Shown in pieces: positions 31,399-42,758 of a DNA stretch of 64,000 nucleotides (positions are counted from its first letter, which is position 1; every line of letters begins with the position of its first letter). The DNA is from Hermetia illucens. Taxonomy: Eukaryota; Arthropoda; Insecta; Diptera; Stratiomyidae. The position numbers were made by a program, and so were the translations under genes. The notes beneath the pieces were generated by a model. It was not told the origin of the DNA. It did no database searches and saw nothing but the letters and a program-made list of their open reading frames with translations. The stretch lies in contig NC_051851.1 in the NCBI RefSeq assembly GCF_905115235.1, forward strand, positions 133,808,725-133,872,724, read 5' to 3'.

Positions 31399-31411
31399 AA
31401 TATACTATTAT
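31399..31411. repeat. Target-site duplication of the SINE, right
   Basis: AATATACTATTAT, identical to 31101-31113. The following bases continue the hairpin-ended element. Confidence 0.88.
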
Positions 31412-31799
31412 TAACTTTATTTGTTCGGTTGGAAAGGTTCTAAGAAGAGACTTGTTACGGTTTTACTATCCTACCTTCCACCCGATATCAAATATGAGAC
31501 CAAACCAAACACCAATTGAGCCCGTTTATTTGATACCCCACAGGGCTACATTCTGTAAAAAAAATTTTGCACTCTTCATTCACATGTTATCACCAATTTT
31601 TGTGATAATCGGTCTAGCCGTTTCCGAAAAAATCGAGACAGACAGACAGACATCGAGTCGATCCTGATAAGGTTTTGTATCACACAAAACCTTAAAAACA
31701 GGGAATCCAGCAGAATGTTCAAATTATGGTCCGATCCAAGTGTTATCACATATAAAGATTTTGAAATGCATTCTTGACAAATAACCGTGCACTAGATCG

Positions 31800-32165
31800 C
31801 GTTTGGCAAGAACTGCGAAACTACTGACGTAATACACAATGTGCGGTTACTTATAGAAAAACAACATGAGAAGCATCGTCTCCTCTACATTGCATTTATC
31901 TATCTAGAGAAGACGTTTGACCGCGAACTCCACGAACAATTTTGCTATGTTCCACGGGAATACCTACTACACAGGAAATCATGCGTTGGATTAAATTTTT
32001 CCACTACGATCCGAAAAGTAAAGTTCGAAATGTATCAGATTTATCAAAAGGGCTTCTTGTTTTTGTTGGTGCTCATCAAGAAAATACCTTCTCGCTACTC
32101 CTCTTTATCCTTGCTATGGACACTGTCAGACGGGACATCCAACGTCCATAACTGCTGAAACTGAA
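31800..32165 (+). mobile_element. RTE-2 LINE fragment, RT core
   Basis: Frames here spell the family's RT in pieces: VRLLIEKQHEKHRLLYIAF, YLEKTFDRELHEQF (first catalytic Asp), MRWIKFFHYDPKSKVRNVSD and LFILAMDTVRRDIQRP. The last also occurs as VIDTVIRDIQRPRPIHC at 60.7 kb. Frameshifts separate the pieces. Confidence 0.7.
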
Positions 32166-32749
32166 CTCTAGCGACTATTACGTGGAATTATACGAACCCT
32201 TACTATTCCTAGTAGATAAAAATCTGACTTCAAGCGAAATTGTGATTACTGGAAAAAACATTTTCTAAAAATATGAGATTACTCAATTTACCTACTGATA
32301 AAACAGAGTAGATTTCAATTCGGCGGGTCCAGTGAAGAAATGACTGAAAACTATACTATTTCAACAACTTACACTCGTCATAAAAGTGATTGCCATCAGT
32401 CGATCGGCCTAACAAAAATTCTCTATGAGTTATTTACACCCCTCAAAGATACTTTAAATTTGAGACGATCTGTGAATGATGACGACCTGATTTAATGTTC
32501 CTAAATATATAGTTCACTGCTAAAAAGAAATTCAGACTAGTAAACGCGTCCTAATATAATTATAATCATTAAAATGTCTTTATTCAATCTAAGCTGTAAA
32601 AAATACGAGATAAATCAAATGTTGATCCTTAAATCTTAACACATTTCATATACAATACAATAGATTAATATATATAAACACTGTAAATCACCACAAGAAC
32701 AGCTTTATACATGCCGCAGTTTTCACATTAAAATAAATAAAAATTTCCC
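32166..32749 (-). other. 3' flank of the unrecognised minus-strand gene, likely 3' UTR
   Basis: Downstream of the stop at 32750. A canonical AATAAA on the minus strand (complement of 32579-32584) is a plausible polyadenylation signal about 165 bp after the stop. No other gene is seen. Confidence 0.45.
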
Positions 32750-32992
32750 TCAATGTTTTAAATTTCGCTTCGCATCTTTCAGAACATGTAGTGATATATC
32801 ACCCGCAACCGTTGACAAATCAGCTAAACTATTGTTTACCATGTTTATCGAAGGAGCCCGCTGATGTGCCGACGGAATATTTGATTTGATTTTGCCTTCA
32901 TGCCGTATAACTGCTGGAACTTTAATAGGCTGTAGATATCTATGTATCTTTTCTCCACCAGGAATTGTGACTGGTTTGCGTTGATCAACAAC
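32750..32992 (-). CDS. Unrecognised KEN-box protein, last coding exon
   Basis: The acceptor AACGTTCCAG|GTTGTTGAT at 32993/32992 opens an 80-codon exon in phase 0. It encodes VVDQRKPVTIPGGEKIHRYL, then PIKVPAVIRH, and ends LHVLKDAKRNLKH with a stop at 32750-32752. Phase and strand match the donor at 40285/40284. The tail is basic and has no known domain. Pairing with the exon at 40285-42016 is inferred from phase, strong splice sites and coding-like composition. Confidence 0.65.
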   Translation of the reverse strand, partial: VVDQRKPVTIPGGEKIHRYLQPIKVPAVIRHEGKIKSNIPSAHQRAPSINMVNNSLADLSTVAGDISLHVLKDAKRNLKH

Positions 32993-34923
32993 CTGGAACG
33001 TTAAAATTGGAAGGTAAAGCACTATAATTCGCAATATGCATTACTCATATCTGAGCTTATTCATTGGTCTGTGGTAGAACTATGGCCTAGGCCACTGAAG
33101 AAAAATAATATATACCACCTAGATAAGAAGAACTATGTTTTAAATCTAGCTTCAAATATACAAAAAAAAAACCGTTCCTTAAATCACCAGACGGTAACAA
33201 ACACCTATTGGAGAGTAAGACTCTCAACGAATTGAAAACCATCAGGACTTCATTGTATTATTCATGCTAAACTCTCTATTCAAAGCTCTTGGAAATCTAA
33301 ATTCCGCATACTGTTTTACAATGATTCAAAAGAAGTTTATGGGTTCGGTACAGGAAGATCCAAATCGTAAACTAGCCTGCTCTTCGTATAAACTTTCGAA
33401 GTATCGCGTTAGCAGGAAACATGTAAATACTCCTTCAGTTGTTGCTGCAAAGACGAGGCCTTTCTTCGGAAGTGAATGAACATCTTCTCCCATTCACTCG
33501 GAAAGACATTACATTCTCATGATTTCAAGCAGTACTTCAGCACAGGCTGCAAGGGTTGTGAGTTCTTTCCATTAGCGGGTTGATAGCAAAAATAGTTTTC
33601 AGTTTGGACGAGAAACCCGTATTCGCATGTTATAGTTTATGAGAAATCAAAATTCACCAGATGTTAAAGATTCAGAATCGTGATGAATTACTCCTTCCTA
33701 GTTTTCAGCTGCTTAATCATCACGATGGAGAAAAGTTAAGGAACAGTCAGAGGTCCCTAATCGAAGAAAAAATATCCATTCCATAAAGGAAAAGTTGTTG
33801 AAAAAAGAAAAATAAAGACTAGCAGATAGAGATAAATAGTAGTGCAACGATGGCACCCCAAATAATATTCGCGAAGTCATGAAAACGGACTTTAAATGCA
33901 AATAGGCAGCTAGCGCCCCATAGCAGGGCAGATTACAACCATCAGTATAAACATGTAGCCGGCACCCATGCTGTTTTCGATAAGGATATTGGCACATCGC
34001 TTGCAATTCAAAGGACATGAGTGTGTGAACTACTTGCACATTGCGATACAAATCTCTTTAGAAACTTGGATTAGGAATGCTCGCGGAAATGAGAAACATA
34101 TACATATGTATGTACCCTCCAAGTAATGGTCTAGAGTCCATGTCAACGTATCATTTCGATATATTAACGAGACTATGGGCTTTCCAAACAGATTAACACG
34201 AGAACATATTTTCCAAGAACCCTGATAATGACATATTTTCTGAGCATCGGCCACTTAATGCCAATATGATCACAAGGCAAATCCTCTTCAACAGGCAACC
34301 CAATGCAGGTGGACTGTTGATAGCTGCCTGATGCAGCTTCATGCAAAGAAATTTCTGCCAGTAATTCATATACCGGCAGTTAACGAAGATTTAAAGAATG
34401 GAAGAGATCAATATGAACCCCTGGGGTAATGATAATCACAGGTGACTTATCGATGACTTAGTCTCCCTCACTCGAAAAGGAACAGAGAACAAATGGTGGA
34501 CCATTCGCCCACTGGAAAAATTGATATTGCTTCCCAAACCAGATAAACTAGGAGACCATATCACCCTATTTGTTTGTTGAGCAAGATATGGAGAAAGAAA
34601 TATAAAAGACGGCTATACGAATTTCAGTCCTTCAATAAGGGATCCCGGCAGGAACCACGGATTCTGACAAATGCCCTGACCTGTTAGATACAGAAAAGAT
34701 TTTCAACTCTACAAGGTCATTTCGAGGGCATCCATTTCGACACGAGCACTTTTTGACACTACTAATTTTTTTTCAAATTATGTCTGATATGTGAGTTAAT
34801 TCGTTCTGATTACGCACAGTTTGTCGCCAGCATAATGTTGAGAGTGGCAAACATTAATGAACCGAACAAGTTATCTCTGCTGCAAAACATTGTTATCCCA
34901 GTTATCTCTAAGTTTAAGGACTA
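32993..34923 (-). other. Intron of the KEN-box gene, proximal part
   Basis: No gene or clear element recognised. A faint LINE-like phrase on the plus strand near 34450-34600 is too weak to call. Confidence 0.4.
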
Positions 34924-35150
34924 TTATTTCGCCCGTGTATCATAAAATTGCTTCAGCTGCTTCCAGATCTTCCCGAGAAGCCTAAACTCCTCTTCTACTG
35001 TATAACGCTCCGTATTTCTAGGGCGACCACCTCGTCCACCACTCTGAAATATTGTACAGCGTAGCCAAATTTTACCAAGATATACTAATTCATCAACATT
35101 CTGCCCGTTAATGCAAATAGGAAGAATACAATGACCTGTCATGTTGATAA
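34924..35150 (-). mobile_element. LINE fragment, post-RT region (RTE/L1-like)
   Basis: The minus strand reads ICINGQNVDELVYLGKIW and FRLLGKIWKQLKQF, which fits the block V-x-x-F-x-Y-L-G-S ... F-x-x-L-x-x-I-W after the RT of several LINE families. It is short and decayed; the family is open. Confidence 0.4.
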
Positions 35151-35199
35151 GCTTGGCTTTTTGGTGTTAATCCGCTTACCTCCTTCAAATCCAGAGTTA

Positions 35200-37065
35200 T
35201 TTGGCCAAGATCCACGACTCGGTGGAATAGCGCGGAAAGTGTCGAGGATTGCCCCTTTTTCACAATGAGAGTGCTCGAAGAAGCAGTTCTCTCTATGAAA
35301 AATAAAAAGGCGCCAAGCCCTGATGGCATCCTGGTGAAAGTTTACAAACTGGTGTTCCGCCAACGGCCAGAATTGCTGCTGGAAGTGTTCAACGCTTGCT
35401 TGGAGGGCATTTTTCCTTGTCGCTGGAAAGTGGCCAGACTCGCGATGATCAGTAAGGGTAAAGGAGACCCGGAGCTCCCGTCTGCTTACCGACCGCTGTG
35501 TACACTGGACACGGCCAGAAAAATGTTCCGAGAAGCCCATCAGGAGTAGACTCGCTGAAGCAATGCGCGCTGCCGGGGACTTATCCTCAAGGCAGTTCGG
35601 GTTCAGAACGGGAAATCTACAGTGGATGATGTTATGGAGGTCGTAGGTGCGGTTCATCGAGCCGAGCCACACAGCCGCGGATAGTGCTCCTCATAAGGCT
35701 TCATGTCAGAAATGCCCTCAATTTCGTAAGATGGACAGATATGCTAGCACACTAGAAAAATCATTTCACGCTATCTCTTGTGGATATCGAGGGATTATCT
35801 GAAAGACCACTCCCTGCTCTATGAGACGCTAAGGGGCCAAAGGAGGATGGAAATCACGTCGGGAATAGCACAGGGATCCATCCTAGGGCCGGACCTCTGG
35901 AATGCTTCTTATGATAATCTGCTGAGACTCGATATGCCCGAAGAATCGCACCTGGTCGGTTATGCAGACGACATTGGGGCACTTGTTCCCGGACGCACTG
36001 TTGAACAGGCGCAAAGCAGACTTGGCATATTGATGCGACGGGTAAACGGATGGATGACTGCTCACGGTTTCAGCCTTGCGCTGGAAAAAGACCGAAGTTG
36101 TCATCTTGACCAGAAGGAGAATCTCGATCCTGGGTCCCATATCAATCGGCCTACCTTGGTTAAATGCTTGACTGGAAGATGAGCTTCTTCGAGCAAATCA
36201 AAGCAACAGCGGGCAGGACTGCAGCTGGAATCGCGGCCTTGAGTTGGCTAATGGCGCATGTCGGGGGCTCTATATCAACTAGGGAACGTCTCCTTACGGG
36301 AGCAACGCAGTCGGTTCTGCTCTATGGTGCGGAGGGATGGGCTGCTACCCTTGACAAGGAGGTGCATCGTAAACACCTTGCTCAAATTCAGAGGCGGGGA
36401 GCTTTGCGAGTGGCGTCTGCTTATCGCACCGTCTTGGAATCGGCTGTGATGGTGATCGTGGGAGTGACCCCCTTGCCAAAGAGCGTAAAGCTATCTACCG
36501 CCGTAAGGGCAAGAACTTAAGAGAGGTGGTTGCCCATGAAGAACGTCAACGCACCATTACCGAGTGGCAACTTTCTTGGCAAAATGAGCCAAAGGGCAAG
36601 TGGACTGCGCGGCTCATCGACAAATGGACATGGAGGTTTTCAGTCTTACCTGCACAGGATCGGGAAAGCGCGATCTCCTGATCGTGTATTCTGCAAAATG
36701 GAGTGGCAGACGACGCTGAACACACCTTTTTCTCTAGCGAAAGGTGGGACGGCTTTCGTCAGCAACTTTATGTAGATACAGGGGAGCTCTCTCCAGACGA
36801 CATTCTCAGAGATGCTGAAGAGTGCTGGCAGCTGGAATCGTATTGCGCATTATGTTTGGGCTCTTCTTATTGTGAAGAAGATTAAACTCGACCGGCGGAG
36901 GGATCGCATAGCAAGCGGTTCCCTGAACTGACAATTCCTTCCTCCCCTCCCTTTCCGTTGGTGAAGGAATTCCCTGACTTGAAGGCTCCCAAAGGCGGGA
37001 AAGCTAGCCCGATGTAATGTGTCAAACGGTTCCAGGCTAGTTTTCTGATGACAGGGAGGGGAGGA
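35200..37065 (+). mobile_element. R1-clade LINE copy, RT to 3' end
   Basis: Lies inside the host intron on the strand opposite to the host gene. Blocks in order are VLEEAVLSMKNKKAPSPDGI, SAYRPLCTLDTARKMF, EITSGIAQGSILGPDLWNAS, LVGYADDIGALVPG (catalytic YADD), a post-RT block AGRTAAGIAALSWLMAHVGG with LLYGAEGWAATLDKE, QRRGALRVASAYRTV, and a C-terminal block with DDAEHTFFSSERWDGF. The G-rich 3' UTR to about 37065 matches 594-760 in inverse orientation. Several frame breaks are present. Confidence 0.85.
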
Positions 37066-37559
37066 TGGCAGTAAAGGGGGCTCTTCTTCGATTAGAAATC
37101 CTCAAAACCGAGAGCCTGTGTCCTGATGTTAAAATTGTTAAACCGCACCATGGTGTTCCCATGTTTGTTGCGGGCATCTTACAATACCAGATTAACGGCA
37201 AGGGGAGAAACATCATTGTTACCTCTCCTTACTTACCCTACGATTCTTTGTATCCTCCACCGACTCAAAAAGTAAGACATCGCAAACACAAACTGAAGGA
37301 CTGGAACCTGGGTGATTGACCAACGATTAAAGGGCAGATAGTCAAACTGCGCTGAGGGCGGTAAGCAATTTTTTGGTCAACTCAAAAGTCATTCAGCAAT
37401 GTAGAAACCGATTGAACTCTATTTCTAGATTCAATACGGAGGAACTGCTCTGGATACCTGACCAACAATTAGAGTGTGAATAGCATAGGGCATCAAAAGC
37501 TGGGAATAAGTTTCCGATAATAACAGAGGCTTAACGCTGCTGGGCACACCAAACTTCTC
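37066..37559. other. Intronic spacer
   Basis: No recognised gene. An 84-codon plus-strand frame at 37065-37319 has no known motif. Confidence 0.35.
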
Positions 37560-37960
37560 CAATCAAAATCAATTAATCACAACTTGCGGATGTATTGTGG
37601 GCATTCTGACTGACCATAATTCACCAGCGGGACCTATGTTCAGAATAGCGATTCTCCAAGATGATACGTGTCCATTGTATGAGGAAGCGGAATCCACGCA
37701 TCGTTTTCTATGTCAGTGCCTCGCCTATGGAGGCGCTTATGTTCCCCAGCTGCATCGGGTAGCATCACATCAACTAGTGGAGATCCTGCATGCTCTGAGG
37801 GTTTGCCTCTCCCCCTTATACACACACAGACTCGAGGAAGTCGAGGCTGCAATAAAAGCATTAAAAAATAACAAAGTGTTCTATTTACACGGTTGGGCAA
37901 CCGCTAGTAATTCCAACCGCGTCTCGCAGCACCCAACCACGTCTTGCGATTAACCGCGTC
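37560..37960 (+). mobile_element. I-type LINE fragment, C-terminal Cys/His region
   Basis: FRIAILQDDTCPLYEEAEST with HRFLCQCLAYGGAY resembles the Cys..Cys..His..Cys segment that follows RNase H in I-group LINEs (LFRMGL...C..C..EEET..H.L..C). It is on the opposite strand from the RNase H piece at 38.2-38.8 kb. Confidence 0.5.
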
Positions 37961-38229
37961 CAGCAACTATCTAGGCGGTTGAATGTTAGTGCGTATGAAC
38001 CCTAGACTTCGTGAGACCTGATAAGGCGGCATATGAAGTGCAGCGGCCCCTGATCATCCTCATATTGACTGCATGTAGCCGAGGCCACCATCCAATTTAT
38101 TCCATGTGGTGGTTTAAGAAACAATGTTCCATTAAAATCCTACTAGAGTTTTCACGACCCATTTCTTAGTAGACAATAAAAATACCGCTCTAGCGGCCTC
38201 TGGTTCTTTCAGAAGAATTTCGCCTACCA

Positions 38230-38762
38230 GCAGGAGCTAAAATTTTTCCATTAGACTGTATGAATCTTTGCCATTTCGGCCGTCAGAGTAGACTTGACAG
38301 GGTCAGGACGGATACCAAAAAGTGACTCTGGCCCCACCATTGTGGATTCAGACCCTTGGCGAGCCAGTCTATCAGCGACCCAATTACCGGCGATGTTCGA
38401 GTGCACTGACACCCACAACAGGAATGTTTCGTTCAGTCTGCTAAGTTGCAACAGCAACTGGTGAAAACTCCACTCCAACTGGCTTGTTACGTCTCTTTGG
38501 TGCTGAAAACACTGCCCGATTGTCAGATTCGAATGATGCGACCCCACCATTTTTGTCACAAATATTCATCTGCTGCCAATGAATGGCATACATCTTCGCC
38601 TTGAATATAGTCGTCATTTTTCCCAGAGGGCGGATCAGTTCCATAATCGGATTTCCTGAGAACACCCATGCGCTCGATTCGTCTTCCATGACTGACCCGT
38701 CGATGAACATTATTAGGTCTGTAATCCAAGAAAACTCGTGGCCATTTATCGACCATTTTTCT
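38230..38762 (-). mobile_element. I-type LINE fragment, RNase H domain
   Basis: The minus strand shows TDLIMFIDGSVMEDESSAW (first Asp), TIFKAKMYAIHW (Glu position replaced by Lys), FESDNRAVFSA (second Asp) and LWVSVHSNIAGNWVADRLAR (the terminal H..N..D block). This is the RNase H order of I-group LINEs. The changed catalytic residue and a frameshift show decay. An RTE-2 3' end abuts it at 38763. Confidence 0.65.
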
Positions 38763-39172
38763 TCTTCTTTCTCTTCAGCCTTTTCCCCGTCCACGGCGGG
38801 GTCAGCGCGTCATGATCGGTTTCGCCATTTGGTTCAATCAAATGTCTTATCTGGATTTCCGAGGTTTTTTAATCCTCATGCAGCGTATCAAGTCACCGTT
38901 GTTTCGGCCAGCCTTTTGTTCGCATACCATCGACTTAGATGTTGAGACCAATCTTGGCAGGTGAATTCCCGTTAGCGCGAATTACGAATGACCATACCAT
39001 CGAAGACGCCTCTCGTAGTTTTTTCACGATCGATGCATCCCCATATCGATCGCCGATATCCTCATTTCGTATGTGATCAAAACATGTCACGCCACTAGTC
39101 CAACATAACATCTTCCTTTCCATTACCGCAAGACGCCGTTCATTTAGTTGGCCAACACTCAGAACCATTCTT
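38763..39172 (-). mobile_element. RTE-2 LINE 3' end
   Basis: The minus strand encodes ERRLAVMERKMLCWTSGVTC, FDHIRNEDIGDRYGDASIVK and FVIRANGNSPAKIGLNI, the C-terminus of the family. It then runs into a GAAGAA-rich 3' tail at 38760-38775 (TTCTTCTTCTTTCTCTTCAGCC on the plus strand). The same tail phrase occurs at 47822 next to another RTE-2 copy. Confidence 0.7.
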
Positions 39173-40284
39173 CTCTTTTCTTGATTACGACGGAGTAAAT
39201 AATTTCAAAAACGAATCTGGAACCCAAATGATCGGCAGGCATCAGAGCCACGTGATGTTTGCCGAGGAATTTCCAGATGAAGGCACGACCGCAAGATAAG
39301 CCACATTTGCACGCGCCAACGGTATCAAACATTTATACGGCGTTAACTGCTTTCCGTTGCACCTCTAACTGAATGGAGGGTAGATTTAGGATGGCTTTGA
39401 GTGGCGTGGTCGGCGTAGAACGACTTACTGTTCCGGTAACTCTTAGGCATCCGAGTCTTTATATCTGCGCCATCAATTTAATCTCGGCCACCAAGGGATG
39501 TATGCACACTTCAAAATGGGTTTTATTATGGGTTCAATGAATTCGTTGTGATGAAAGCCACCAGGCATTACATATTGCAGTCTGTCAGTACCAGAGTAAT
39601 CTGCAAGATTTCTGATGTTGTTCATGGATTGGGTGCTTCCACGTTATCTTGAAATCAAAATGTTCTCATAAATACTTGACTCTTCTGAGCCCTAACTCTA
39701 TTCAACAACGAACCAACTCGCACGGGAGCATGTCTAGAAATGCTACGAATGATAGAACTATACTGACACAGTCAAAAATAAACACCAAAAAGGTTCTCGC
39801 GAAACTTGACGAGACAGTGAAACTGTTCTAAAGGTGAATAAGAGTAAAAGGGAAAGTTGATACATCCACACCAAAATACATAGATTCAAAAGAAACAGTT
39901 GTGTGTACTTTTCTGGACATTGAGTGTTTCGACAATATATCACATGCGAAAATATAAAAAAGTATCTTTTATCTGCAAGGGATTCAGAAACACCCTGACA
40001 CAGAGGAAAACAACTTCCTCCACCTTGAAAACCTCAGGATACATGCAAAGATTTAGTAGAAAACACTGCCTAGCTGCACAAATTAGAGGATGTGATGGGA
40101 CAAATAAAAAAATTAACAAAGAATTGTAGAATGGACAGTTAAAAAAAATATCTTGAATTCGTAAAATAAACCATGTTACCAGAAATAGGTCGTTAGTCCT
40201 TATTGCATGCAAGTTTCGTTCTCATTGATAACATTCATAATATTAAAATCTACTAAAACATGATAATGAAGAAAATAAACTTAC
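39173..40284 (-). other. Intron of the KEN-box gene, distal part
   Basis: No gene recognised. It ends at the strong donor CACGTAAGTTT (complement of 40274-40287). Confidence 0.45.
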
Positions 40285-42016
40285 GTGTTTAACCTCAGAC
40301 GAAATATACGCCTTCTTAGGTAAACTGGAGAAACATTCCTTCGATGGCTGTTCTTTCTTCTTACAACTACTGTCCTTCGCACCATAATCTAAACCGCGAG
40401 CTGCTTTCGGTTGGAGCACGTTAGTTGTTGCCTTAAAATCTACCTTGAATGGTACTTGCGGAGTATTATTAATATATGCTCCAACCGGGCTGACAATATG
40501 TTTGAAAAAAGCGGGTTTCTTTCCAACCGTCGCTGCTTTACAATGTGGGATTCTGCTAGTACCAAGCGGCCGTTTAAATTCTTCCAAATTCTTTGGTTTT
40601 TCATGTGAAAGGAATGGTTTCGGCTTTTTGATGACTGTCTGCGGTGTTTGTGGTGAGAATGGCGCAGGACTTGGAAACCTTTCTTTCTTCAGAGGTTTAA
40701 GCTGCTCCTGATTTTCTGCCATATATTTCATTCCCTGCTTAAGTATGTAATCCACTTCTTCCAAGGTGTCGTTGAAGGTGAGCTGCTTTTCGTTGTACTC
40801 CATTCCTGATAAGTCTGTCTGCGACTCTTCCATGTCTAAAGAGAATGCAGTGTTGTGTGCTTCGTGATCTTCGTCGTCCGAAAGTAAAATAATTGTGTCA
40901 TCTGCTTTGGTTGCAAATAAATCAGTGATATTCTCTTCCTCTTTAATTGGGACATGCAGAGAGGCGTCTAAATCGATCAAATCGTGCGTGACGTTGAATT
41001 TTTGTTGAGATGTTTTTTGCTTTGGAGTTCGACTAAAATCTTTCAAAAGATCTTTTGCATGATTCGCAAATGACTTTTCACCATCTCTTGTAATCAACGA
41101 ATCTACGTTGTGATGTACTTTTTTTGAATTGTTTCTACTTACTTCCGAAGTCGGGAAAGTATCATGAGCTGTAATGTAACAATCTGTCGTCGTTGTTTTC
41201 TCATCATATAAAGTGTCATCTAGCTGAGGACAACTCAAATTAATCAAAATTGTAGTATCAACATCTTTCTCCGCTTCTTTTCCACCGAAAACAATTGTAC
41301 TTTTCTGAGATTCATCAGTACCAGATTCACTAGCACTACGCGACTTATATGAGTTTTCTTCAGCCCCATGCATAGAACCTCCCAAATTCGAAAATTGATT
41401 CGATAATTTAGATATACTTTCTTCTCTGATTGCCGTTATTACTGGTTGAAACTTCGTTGGCTTGCTGGGGGTAAATTGAATGCCCGATATATCACCAGCA
41501 ATTGTGATGTCCCATAATCCCGAAGGTTCTTCAATATCGTTCAATTGTTCTCCTGAATCGACCTTGCTCGCATTCAATTGCCTGTTAGCTTCCTTCAAAG
41601 GTTGTGAGATGTTAACAGTTTCATTTTCTTTGTTAAGGCTACACTTCTCAAGCTTCTTTTTGGCCAGATATTGGTGGATTGTATTATCGGGATCTGAAAA
41701 TGTCTTATCACACATCCTTTCCAATTCTTCAAAGCAATCGTCGGAATCGTTGGAAGTATCTTCTATTATTGTAGAATCATTGAAGCTGTACACAGTTTCG
41801 GACCTATCGGTTGTAGCTTCCGCTACTGTTTGATTAATTGTTGCGTAGAGAGTATTTTCACATGCTGTTTTGTACAAGTTCTCTTTGTCCTCCACGATAT
41901 TATTTCTTTTTTTCATATGGGCGCTTAGCACTTTTTGAAAACTTTCATCGAGATCCAAAGAGAAGCTTTCATCCGAACCGTCTGACGAGTTTAGACTCTC
42001 TCTAGCGTTCGGGGGG
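40285..42016 (-). CDS. Unrecognised KEN-box protein, large internal exon
   Basis: A 577-codon exon from the acceptor TTTTTTAG|CCCCCC (42017/42016) to the donor AAACAC|GTAAGT (40285/40284). The protein is acidic and Ser/Thr-rich with a basic, proline-rich C-terminal third. Visible motifs are two KEN sequences (VEDKENLYK near the start; LNKENETV about 85 residues later), TIILLSDDEDHE (SUMO-interaction-like), VPIKEEEN (sumoylation-like), many SP/TP sites (FSPQTPQT, SRTPKQK, FTPSKPTK), and a conserved-looking block KHIVSPVGAYINNTPQVPFK. No enzyme domain is seen. KEN boxes and proline-directed sites suggest a cell-cycle-regulated protein; this is inference. The 5' exon(s) were not found. The only initiator in the open frame is a TTG inside the acceptor tract, so it cannot be the true start. 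Confidence 0.75.
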
Positions 42017-42346
42017 CTAAAAAATACCAATAATTAAGAAATTGTATTGTAGCAGCTCATCTGAAAACAAGAATACTACCATGCGAACTAGTGACATAAA
42101 TATCATGCATGTTTTTGCAACCCAATTCGACAAGAACACGCTATTATTCATATTAATTAAAACGGGAAGGTGATAGAAAACCACCTCTAAAACATGTGAA
42201 CAGTATTTTTTCATACTCAACGTCATGTCTGCTGCTTTAATACCCCTGTTACCTTAAAAATAAACCAATAATGTTCGCAATTTGAACTTTCCGTATCACA
42301 TTCCTCAAATTGAGGCTTAAAAAATTCCAAATCTGACGTATTATTA
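42017..42346 (-). other. Intron upstream of the large exon
   Basis: The polypyrimidine tract and acceptor of the KEN-box gene lie here. The upstream exon could be within or beyond the adjacent RTE-1 cluster; I found no convincing one. Confidence 0.4.
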
Positions 42347-42758
42347 GCAGTCACAGGGTGACATAGCTCGCAGGGCTAGACGTGGATTGGTACATACGAT
42401 GAAGCATAAAACCTGGAGATACGCCTGCTGAACCAACACCAACAGCTTTACTACCAAACCCTACCTCCACCTCTACCTGGTAATTCCGGACAGTTCTTTC
42501 CTAATGAAAACTACAGACGGAGAAGGATGTAGGATGAGTCTTCCGGGCCAAAAACGCGACAAATTGTAGCAACTTATCCTCCAAATTGTGTGTTGGGTAG
42601 GGCTGGAAACCCTACACGGAAAAATAAAGTTACGGAAACAAGGAAGGAGACTCTGACTGGATTGACAACACAAAGACGAACCCGGCAACGAAAACGGACT
42701 AACGATTCGCGCATTTTCTGATGGAAAACATAAGCGAAAGGCTATGCCCACTGCGTTT
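42347..42758 (+). mobile_element. RTE-1 LINE copy E, 5' part
   Basis: Aligns with the first ~600 bp of copy C: ACGATGAAGCATAAAACCTGG, CTGAACCAACACCAACAGC and the CCCGGCAACGAAAACGGAC region. Part of the endonuclease start is deleted. It stops at CACTGCGTTT, where the minus-strand copy E2 is inserted, and resumes at 44960. Confidence 0.85.

Larger units (their letters stand above)
30708..31698 (+). mobile_element. Hairpin-ended (GACA)n element, copy 4, carrying a SINE
   Basis: Begins ACAAGTCGGAATACGGGAAGC, has AAAGGTTTTGTGTTC near 30741 and ends CCTGATAAGGTTTTGTATC then ACACAAAACCTT. Its interior is interrupted by a SINE (31114-31398). Without the SINE the interior reads through a sequence matching copy 1 (ATACTATTATTAACTTTATTTG), so the SINE came later. 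Confidence 0.75.

Noticed and set aside
34430-34660. A LINE RT fragment on the plus strand
   Set aside because: Only one weak phrase resembles an RT block; too short and degenerate to assign.
42017-42226. First exon of the KEN-box gene
   Set aside because: The open frame here runs through the polypyrimidine tract and acceptor; the tested ATG near 42225 does not give a donor in the required phase.
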